Shown here piece after piece: positions 52,431-61,600 of a DNA stretch of 64,000 nt. The notes beneath the pieces were generated by a model that worked only from the letters and a program-made list of their open reading frames with translations, was not told the DNA's origin and did not search any database. Positions within the stretch are counted from its first letter, which is position 1. Every line of letters starts with the position of its first letter. The position numbers were made by a program, and so were the translations under genes. The stretch spans positions 51,511,759 to 51,575,758 of the forward strand of contig JAKGHH010000003.1 of the NCBI GenBank assembly GCA_022828595.1. The letters run 5' to 3'. The stretch comes from Nelumbo lutea (Eukaryota > Streptophyta > Magnoliopsida > Proteales > Nelumbonaceae).

Positions 52431-53740
52431 AGGACCAAGTTACCCCTCATCACAATAGAATCCCACAAATCATTGACATGTTTGGGATGGTTGAACTAAA
52501 GACTTGGGTAAACGGATACAACTATTTGAAAAACTCAAAATAAGCTATTCAAAGAGACTTGAGAGGACATACCTTTAAATGACTGTTTGACAATTTATTT
52601 GTGCTCTCCAAACATTCACTAAACATACCTTATAGGCTGTTTGGGTGGTGCTCACCTTAGAAAGCCAAAGGTTGTTGTTCTTTGGTCTTCATCCTTGAAA
52701 AATGAATAAAAAAATACAACCATGGTCACATTCCACCACCAATTAAGAGGATGCTTTGTATTGATGGTGCTTATCTAATAAATGTTTTGTATGATTTGTC
52801 TCAAGAATTGGGACAAAATCTACTTTAAACTTTTTTTTGCCTTGACACCATATAAGCCAAATAATAAAAAAGACCTTGAAAAGAAAAAAGAACATAACAT
52901 TTTTGGCATTTTTTAATAAATGTCTCTCACATAATTTGAGAGACATATTTATCAACTAAAAAGCTAAACTAAACATCATTTTTGCAATTTTATGTTAAAT
53001 GCCTATATGGAGCTGACCCGGCATTGATGCTTCAAAAAACAATGGTGATGTTTGGCATTGATGTCATTGCTCCAAAAAATGATGACACATCAGCGCCACG
53101 ATGGAAAAATCAATGCTCCAAAAAATGGTCTCATGTTTGGAACCGTTTTTTCCATAAAAACGTTGTCCCAAACCACTCCTTGGAAATCGAGAAGGCGTGG
53201 TCTGGGGAACCGCCGAATTCAATGTTTTACCATTTGGAGCTTGTTGCTGCCAATAGTAACATGATGTGACAGTGACATCGTTGCCAACTTGTGTTATATT
53301 TGAATTGATATGGTGCATCACAATGCTTGATATCACAAAATACTTCTCTTCTATTCTATGGCTTTTTATCAGTTTTTTTTCTTTTTTATTCTGGTTTTTC
53401 CATGCAATTTCATTCAATTTTTTTTTATTTTTATTTTCATACTTTGTTCTATATTTTTCCATTTGTTTAGAATTTTTCTATATTAATTTATGAATTTTTC
53501 TGTTTTCTTCCATGTAATTTTTAGATTTTTTGTCATTTTCCTCATGGTTTTCTCAATTTCTTTTTTTAATAGTTTATTCAACAATTGGGACCGTAGGATG
53601 AAATGGGCATTTTTTCCACTGTTGGATGTAAGATAATATATACATAATAGAAGCACTGGATAATGGGTACCAGTGCTGAAAATGGATATGAAGCACTAAT
53701 ACTAAATAGAAGGTGTTGTTGTTGACTCAGGAAATGTCCT
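52431..53740. other. AT-rich spacer
   Basis: No gene. Sequence near 53010-53200 has CAATGCTCCAAAAAATG, GGCATTGATG motifs resembling part of repeat A (TTTGGCATTGCTCC), so a related old element may lie here. Confidence 0.45.
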
Positions 53741-53785
53741 ACATGGCAGCAAGGTTTTCAAACAGAGAAAACCTTGCTGCCATGT
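53741..53785. repeat. Perfect 18-bp inverted repeat (hairpin)
   Basis: ACATGGCAGCAAGGTTTT at 53741-53758 is exactly complementary to AAAACCTTGCTGCCATGT at 53768-53785 with a 9-nt loop. No coding gene is adjacent. Confidence 0.95.
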
Positions 53786-54387
53786 AAAAGTGCTGAAAAC
53801 CTTTGTTTTCTAAGAAAACAAAGAAAATGGTGCTGTATTTACAACATCAATGCCACATACATACAATATCAATACCAAACACCATGGAAATGTGAATACC
53901 TTTCTCCCCTTCCACCCTCATAATCTCAAACATGCACCATGTTGACATGGTCCACTAACTTGAGAACTCCTGCCAACATAATTGGTTCCAACACCTTTAT
54001 AACATGATCCAACATCGCACATCACATACATAATATGGGCCCTTCTTTTAATGTGGGTCCAATTTCATGGTGAGATGTACTGTATACAACACTCCCATAT
54101 AAGATTACATTGTATGTGTTTGGAACCGCAAGTGTTTATTTGCTAAACATTTGTATTTGATTTGTTTGTAAAACTGAAAAAAATAATAATAAACCCATTT
54201 ATTGTCACTTAGTCACCATTAAACACCATATCAACAAAACAAAAAATAAACACTTATCGATTGGGAAAGCAATAAAATGAAGTTTCACCAATGATAAACG
54301 CACATATAAATTAAGACTTGCTTTTGTAAGTATCTATGTGTACTAATCTGCATAGGAGAAATGTTAAAATGACACCTATAAATGTCT
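53786..54387. other. Spacer without recognised feature
   Basis: About 600 bp, AT-rich, no open frame worth noting. Confidence 0.5.
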
Positions 54388-54396
54388 ATTACAAAG

Positions 54397-54558
54397 GAGT
54401 TCAGATCTGTGCCCCACAAGGGGATACCCACAATGTCCCACAACACATCCCCACCTTGTATTGGGAACACCTCTCGATGACAAGTATGAAAATGATGAAA
54501 CATCCGGAGATGTTCCAATACAAGAGTGGGATGTGCTATGGGGCATAGATGTGAACTC
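54397..54558. mobile_element. Mutator-like foldback MITE, 162 bp
   Basis: Inverted ends GAGTTCAGATCTGTGCCCCA and GAGTTCACATCTATGCCCCA. Flanked by ATTACAAAG (54388-54396) and GTTACAAAG (54559-54567), a 9-bp duplication with one mismatch. A 9-bp duplication and long termini fit the Mutator-like class. No coding frame. Confidence 0.8.
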
Positions 54559-54567
54559 GTTACAAAG

Positions 54568-55584
54568 AGTCCTCACGAAACAAAAAACACGCTATATATC
54601 GTAAGGGTATTGAAACATATTTTATGATTATATGGCTATGAGATCCGAATTGGGGGCATGTGAGTTGGACTCTAGATCCAGGAGACTTCTATCCACGTCT
54701 ACTCACAACACATTACCCCTCGTGAGATGTGTTATCCATGTATGGCTACGATAAACGTGTGCAGAATTTGCATGAACAGGAAGATCTGGACTCTGTAAGT
54801 TGTGCTCAGAGGCCGAGGAAGATGGGAAGGCCGAATCCTGCTTGGGGGGTGGTCTTCAACTGATGGTGTAATCTTAACCTTCGGATCTTTGATTAATTGG
54901 ATGAAATGATCATCCAACGGTCAGGTTCCAACAGGAATGAAATTCATTTTCTTTAGCAAAGGTCAGCCGTTGAAATTCGTTGAACGGCAGGTTTTACCGC
55001 TCTCCCTGCAGAAACTCAGCATATCTTACGATGTGTCAATAGACAATCAACACTCATCTGGTAGAACTTACGATCCAGATATACCTCGTATCATCGTTGA
55101 AAGGTCAAATCGAAGATTGGAATTTGGAAGTATTTAAGAGAGGGAAGTTTATTATTGATAAGTAGACACTTGCTACACCAAATAATAACTAACTTCTGGG
55201 AAAACTCATGTCATAGAGCTGGAGGCATCGTCATCACACCATGACACATGCATCATAAAACCATCAACATCATCACCATCATGCATGTGATGACACCGTC
55301 ACCATCACCATCGTGCCCGCGTTTTAAATTCCCGTTGTAATCTCAACAAGTACATAGATCTCAGGCAACACGGAATAACAGAAGCAGCAGAGAGGATCAG
55401 AGGAATATGAATTGATTTTTTTAAAGGAAAAGAAAAAGGTTAAAAGAGAGAGAAACCCTAGTAACAAGTTTCTTCCTTATTGATGAAGAAGAGAGGAACG
55501 AACCCTAGAGTCTGCAAATGAGTTTTCTGCCAAGAAGGAGAAGCCCTAAAAAAACAGAACAAAAGCTTATTGGTGTAGTCCTTC
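54568..55584 (+). promoter_or_regulatory. 5' flank and leader of the GAUT gene
   Basis: The first 700 bp are spacer. From about 55330 the sequence becomes purine-rich (GAGAGGATCAGAGG, AAGAGAGAGAAACCCTAG), like a plant 5' UTR. Three ATGs precede the main start: at about 55406 (two codons), 55481 (12 codons) and 55518 (51 codons, overlapping the main frame). The transcription start is unknown. Confidence 0.45.
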
Positions 55585-55673
55585 ATGAAGCAGGCTCTGA
55601 GATGTCAGAGGATTTTCATCCTCTTGTTGCTTTCCGTCTCCGTCTTTTCTCCGCTCGTTATAGTCTCCAATAG
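55518..55673 (+). other. Upstream open reading frame overlapping the GAUT start
   Basis: 51 codons plus stop, MSFLPRRRSPKKTEQKLIGV.. to ..FSARYSLQ. It starts 67 bp before the GAUT ATG, is in the +1 frame, and ends 88 bp inside exon 1. If the leader reaches back to here, ribosomes that start at it would bypass the main ATG. No known peptide. Confidence 0.45.
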
Positions 55674-55699
55674 GCTCAAAAACTTCACGCCTTCTTTCG
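55585..55699 (+). CDS. GAUT6: GAUT exon 1
   Basis: 38 codons plus one base; donor TTCG|GTACC. Encodes the cytosolic tail and the hydrophobic anchor ILLLLSVSVFSPLVIVS. The start was chosen by match to GAUT N-termini (MKQ...RI). Confidence 0.88.
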
Positions 55700-58600
55700 G
55701 TACCTTATTTGTTGGTCTTGGTGATTTATATATTTCTATTGATTTTCTCTAACTTATTGTTTGACTCTTGTTGTTCGTTCTAATTGTTCTGGTCGTTTTC
55801 TGTTACTGCAGCACACACAGAATTTTTTGGGGATCCATCCACCATTGTATGAATCCGTTGTTTCAATCAACTGTTTGTGTTTATTTTTTATTTTCTTTCT
55901 TAAGAGCTAAATTAGCTAATGATTGGGTCTCGTTTTTGGGCACAGAAATATAGGAGCGATATACTGAGACTAAATGCAATCCAGCAGGTCTCTCTCTCTC
56001 TCTCTCTCTCTGCCTGTCCGTGTGTGCGTTTGTTTGTTTTATGAATATGTTTCAAACTATTGTTTTTAATCTATTTTACCAGCTGGTGAATTTGGGTTAG
56101 CTTTGAATTCAGGAAACGGGCGAAGGCTTGAAAGAGCCAGCATTAGTTTTGTACAAAGATGGAGATTTTAATTCTGTAGATAGTGGTAACTCTGGTAACT
56201 CTTTTGATGAGTCCAAGGTCCCCGGGAATACTGGGGGCAGTCCCAGTTTGTTGGAAAGAAATGGTTGGTGTGATTCTTCTTTTCAATCTAGTAGTCGTTA
56301 GCTTGTTGAGAATGTTGCTTATTGGCTCCCTTGCTGTTGTTTTCCTCTGGTTCAAAGTTCCAGGGCCTGATACCGACCACAGGGGAGGAAATAAAGAGAT
56401 TCAACATAAAAATGTTCCACCCCCTACTGGAAGAAAAGTATGGTATTGGTGAACTTTGTGCTATTCATTTATCTTCTTTTAGTTTAATGACATGATTTTA
56501 TGATTATTATGCCTGACACTGCAATTTAAAATGGTTTAGTGATGGTTAATAAAGATGCTTTGGTAAAGAAGATCCAGTTTTATTAGCTTAAGATAAGGAA
56601 AAGCTTATCCGTTTGTCAATGGAAATAACTTATAATTAGGTTAATTTGAATGTTCAAAGGAAACTGATTTTGGAATTGGGATGGGAGTACCATACTTTGT
56701 ACACTAATTAAGGAGAGATGTTTTTTTTTTGGGTAAGAAACTAAGTACTTTGTTCAATGTGTTCATTACTCCAAACTAGTTTATCTCATTCAAAGTTATC
56801 AAGGTAATCATCTCTCAGGATAAAATTTCCTTATGTTATGATTCTTGATCACTTATCAGATATAAAGATTCTAAAATATTCCTACTTCCTAGTTACATAT
56901 TTATCACTGTAATTAACAACTTTATACTTACAGTGTGCAACTTAGCAAAACCAGTTCCTAACATATATGTATGGTATTCTTCTGAAAGGCACAAAGAAAT
57001 TAGAGGATTGAAGTCCTCAATATGCAAAGGATCCAAGCAAGGAAAACATGCTTCTTTTATTTCTGCTGTAACAAGTATATAAAACTCTTTGATTACGTGC
57101 TTAATTGAGGAACTTAAATTAGGCTCACTGGTGATGTATCAGTGGCCCGTCAAGGAGGCAGCAAAGCCTTTAACATCTGCTTGAAGCTCAAGATAGTGTA
57201 GAAATGGGTGCTAATCAAAATAAAGTGTAACTTGTTAAAGTGGGAAGAGGAAAGATTATTTAGGGGCTTTGAGGAGACACAAATTTCTGGATATTGTTCC
57301 TTCTATGAGCATTCTGCATAATTTGTCCAGCATTCTTTTGTGGTGCCGGAGGTCTATTTTTGCTTTTTTTTTTTGAGGTTCTGCAATTTTGGGACCCAAA
57401 ATGTTTTGGAGCATATGGAATAAAAGTAACTGCACAAGTTTTGAAAGAAGGCTTAGAAACAATCATCTTTTGGTCCAAATCTTATTGGATTTTAAAGGAC
57501 TGTCTTGCACACCCATTTCTTCCAGATGAGAGGTTATCATGATTTCCCAAGGTCAGAAAAATTGTCCTTAAATTCTACAGCAGTGAATACTTTTCAGTTT
57601 GCATAAGGGTTTCCCCTTTGGTCTGTAGCATGGCATATTATTTATTGAAAAAAAATGTCCTGAAGGTCAAAATTTGTGACAAAATCTGGGTGGAAAGGTT
57701 TATGTCAGGAAGTAGTGCTTTTAGGTGTTACAGAGGTATTCAGTCCTTGAGTATAGAATTCCTTATTGATTGATTAAAATATTAAGGATGACTAAGGATG
57801 TTTTGGATTGTCCTGGGTACCTGGTCGTTGATAAAATATAAGTGAGGATGATGGAAACTTTCAGTTTAATAGTAAAGGATATTTTTATCTGAAAATCTTG
57901 GAAAGAAAATGAAAGTGTGGCTGAAGAAGTTAGAGAAAACAATTCTATTATACATATATCATTAGAGCAATAGACATTGATTCAAAGTACTTCCCTTATA
58001 CATTCTCTCAATCTCTTTCTTTCCAGTTCTAGACAGTGTGGCTGAAGAAGTTGGATAAGTAGCATGAGATTTTGTTTGGAAGGGACGTAGAGATGATTTT
58101 GAGTTTTATTTGGTGGATTCGATGATAGTTTGTGCCCTAAAATGTTTGTCACCCATCTTTTATATACCTCTTCTACATCTTTTTTCTTTTACTCTCTGAA
58201 TTTTATCTATCCAAAAAAACTGTTTAAAGAAAACTGATTGCAAGGTTACTTTGGGCTTATTCTAGGGGAAAATGGTTTTAGGATGAACTTTTATTTGAAG
58301 CTTGTCATGAGATTTTAATAGAATTTGCATGTAACATGATAATAAAAGAACCAAGAAAAGAGAGGAAGAGAGGAGAGGAGAGAAGGCAAGAGAAGAGAAG
58401 AGAGAGAATCAAATGAAAGCCAAATAGCATGTTGGTGGCAGAAGCTATTCTATTTATATTAGGGTGGCATATAAAGAAAGGTAAAAATGCAACAGTGCCC
58501 ATACGACACATAAAGAAGATAAGAAACGAAAAATAAAGCTCAACACAACACTTCCCTTCAAGTTGGGGCATAGATATCTATCATGCCCAACTTGTCACAA

Positions 58601-61600
58601 AGATCATGGTGCTGCAGGTGAGGTAATCCCTTAGTAAACACATCTGAAAGTTGCTCCTTGGAACTAACATAGGCAATTATGTGGTTAAAATCCTTGGGTA
58701 CTTTCCACCTTTTCTCCTTTAATGATTTTTGGAGGAATTGGTCAGCAGTGGCAAGCACTGCTCCTCTCTAAAGGTCAGAGTGAGTATGAGTTGGGAACCA
58801 CCACTTGCAGGTTTCTTGAATCTGAATTTTGATGGCAGTAGTCAACGTAATCCAGGCCCCTCTGGGATGGGAGGGGTGCTGAGGAATGGGAATGGTAATG
58901 TGGTTCTCCTTGACTCAGGTAAAGGAGAGGTGAGAGAGGAGATTTGAATGAGAGCCAAAAAGCATGCTAGCGGCACCAGCTATTCTATTTATGTTAGGGC
59001 AGCACATAAAGAAAGGTAAAAATACAATTGTGCCCCTGGGGCGCATAAACAGATAAAAAACTAAAAATAAAGCTCAACACAACATGATACAAGTTATTTA
59101 AAGGAAATATTGTAGCTAAATGGATTTATATCTGTCCCTCCCCAGACCCTATATTGGTGGGGGCCTTGTGCACTGGGCTGCCCTTTTTATATATTTTATA
59201 TTATGGCTCTTACCAAATGGTTTTGCCTTTGTATTTAATAAAACTGTGTTTAGGTAGGTGAAGTTTGAGATTTCTGTTGTGTGGAGGTGGTTGCTTGGGG
59301 CCTTTTAGATGTTTCCCTTCTTGTCTTTCGCCCTTCTTTTATATACCTCTTGTATGCTATTTGTTATTTATCCAAAAAATGTGTTTAAAAAATTGATTGC
59401 AAGGTTGTTTGAGCTTGATGCTGTGGAACATGGTTTGTAATACATGTTCATTTGAAGCTTGTCTTAAGATTTTAATTGAATTTTCATGTAATGCAAGTTG
59501 TTTAAGGGAAATATCAAGCTGAATTGATTTTTATATATTTATTTTAAATTTTGATCTCATTCTTGTGAGCTGTGCTTTTGTTTAAGCAGGGTTACTCCAC
59601 CCAAGCAACTGTCAGACAAGATCCAAATGTGCAATCTAATATTCAGAGAGCAACTGATGAGAAAGTAAGAGAAATGAAAGATCAAATCATCAGGGCCAAG
59701 ACATACTTGAATTTTGCACCACCAAACAGCAAATCTCACTTAGTTAAAGAGCTGAAGTTGCGTATAAAAGAGGTGGAACGGGCAATTGGTGAAGCCACCA
59801 AGGATTCAGATTTGTCTAGGAGGTAAAGCAGCTTGCTATAAGAAAATTAAAGCTGAATTTAAATGAACTAATTAATCAAAAGAGAAATTAGTGGTCAGTT
59901 GCAATTATTTTTTTTGATCATCAAAAGGAAAATTTTATTTGAAATTGGATTTAAGAAGTTTTACAACGATGTGTATGGAACAAGAAGTCCCACACGAATA
60001 CATATTTCTGTCCCTTTTACAATGCAGCCCAAAACAGTTGTTGCCTCAAAGCCCCTTGTTTAGCAAGAGAATCAGCTAGCCCATTTGCACTCCTTCTAAC
60101 CCATTTGAATTCTGCTTCTATCTCCCTTGCAACCTTTTCCACTTCCCTTATCACTTGTTTGAAGGTCCACGGAGTAATTCTATTGTTCTTAGCCCAAGAG
60201 ATGATCACCTTGGAATCCCCTTCAACCTCAATTTGCCTCATTCCTAGTTGCTTGGCTATCTTCAATCCTTATAGCAATGCCATTACCTCAGCTTTTAGAG
60301 AGTTGCCCACGCCAATAGGTCTAGAGAATAATGCTAATATCCTCCCTTCAGAATTTCTGATTACTCCCCCGATACTTGACAATCCTGGATTCCCAAATGA
60401 ACTTCCATCAAAATTCAGTTTAATTCTGTTACCATTTGGAGGTTTCCATTCCAACCTTACTCTCTCTTTCACTCTTGAAGATTGTGCTACTTCTGTCCAG
60501 GATCTTATAATGTCTGTGACTTAGAACTGTTGGAATATATGCAAAGAGCTTACCCAATGGGCTACTTTAACTTTGATTGTGTCAATCACCTCCTCTGTGG
60601 TTCTACTCTTTTCTAAGAATATTCTGTTATTCCTTTATTCCCATATCATCCAACAAATAGCTGCCTTTGTAGCTTTCTACATAACCTTCTCTATTTTCTT
60701 TGATTGCCTCAAAAAGTCACGGTTAAAAAGACCTGCCACTTCTCAAGGGGAAACCCACCTGTAACCAAAGAGAAGACAAAAAGAATCCCAAACATGATGC
60801 ACAAAAGAACAAGATAAAAAAAGGTGTGTCAAGGTCTCACCACTTTCCTTACAAAGGGAGCACATGTGAGGAGAAAGGCAAGAAAAAGGCCTTTTTTTCT
60901 GCAACATATCACACGTATTAACCTTACCAAGGAAAATTTCCCAACAGAAGGTTTGAATTTTTTGGGGGATAGGCTTACTCCTTTTACAGGGAAGTCCCCA
61001 GTCGGGTTGCTAGGTGAGGCAAGGACATTAAAGAAAGAGGAACAAGAGAAGAGGCCATCTGTGGAGCCTTTCCAAATTCTGGAATCTTCCAAGGACGGGT
61101 CCAAAAGGACTTGTCCTAGAATATCTAACAAGTGAATTAAAGATGCACATTCATTTTCCCTCAGGCCCCTTCTGAAACCCAGATTCCAATTGATCCCACT
61201 TGGGCCAGGATTACCTAAAAGACTTATTGTTTTCCCTTTCAAGTTTGACAAAGAGTATAGGTCAGGAAAAAGGTCTTTGAGTGGACTATGTCCCACCCAA
61301 AGATCTTCCCAGAAACGAACTTTATTGCCTTGGCCCACATCAAACCGAATGGAGTTAAGGAAAGATGGGTAAATTTCATGGATAGCTTTCCAAGGAGAAC
61401 AAGAGGATACATGAGGGGCGACTTTTGCATTCCAACCATTCTCATCCAAACCATGGATACTCGCAATGACTTTGTGCCATAGTCTATCTCTCTCAAAAGG
61501 GAACCTCCACAACCATTTTCCTAGCAGAGCTGAGTTCCTAAGTGAAATATTTCCTATTCCCAAACCCCCTTTATCCTTGGGATTTCTAACTTGATCCCAA

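Larger units (their letters stand above)
58345..59085 (-). mobile_element. Copia remnant with two LTR-like ends and an internal deletion
   Basis: Two similar blocks at about 58345-58553 and 58920-59085 share GCTATTCTATTTAT.TTAGGG, CATAAAGAAAGGTAAAAAT and AAATAAAGCTCAACACAACA. Inside the first block the minus strand has a polypurine-like tract and [30 protein letters not shown], the end of copia pol. Most of the coding part is gone. ACATGATA occurs on both flanks. Confidence 0.75.
58225..59520. repeat. Tandem duplication in GAUT intron 5, first copy interrupted by a copia remnant
   Basis: GATTGCAAGGTT(A)CTTT.., ATTTGAAGCTTGTC.T.AGATT, CAAGTT.TTTAA.GGAAATAT occurs at 58235-58340 plus 59085-59130 and again at 59390-59520. 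The first copy is split by the copia remnant at about 58345-59085. Both copies are preceded by TTTATCTATCCAAAAAA / TTATTTATCCAAAAAA. Confidence 0.75.

Noticed and set aside
53064..53493. 132-residue lysine/asparagine-rich frame and its complement
   Set aside because: Composition follows the local AT bias and no known motif is present.
57256..57542. Overlapping open frames on both strands in GAUT intron 5
   Set aside because: No domain and no splice context; likely chance frames.
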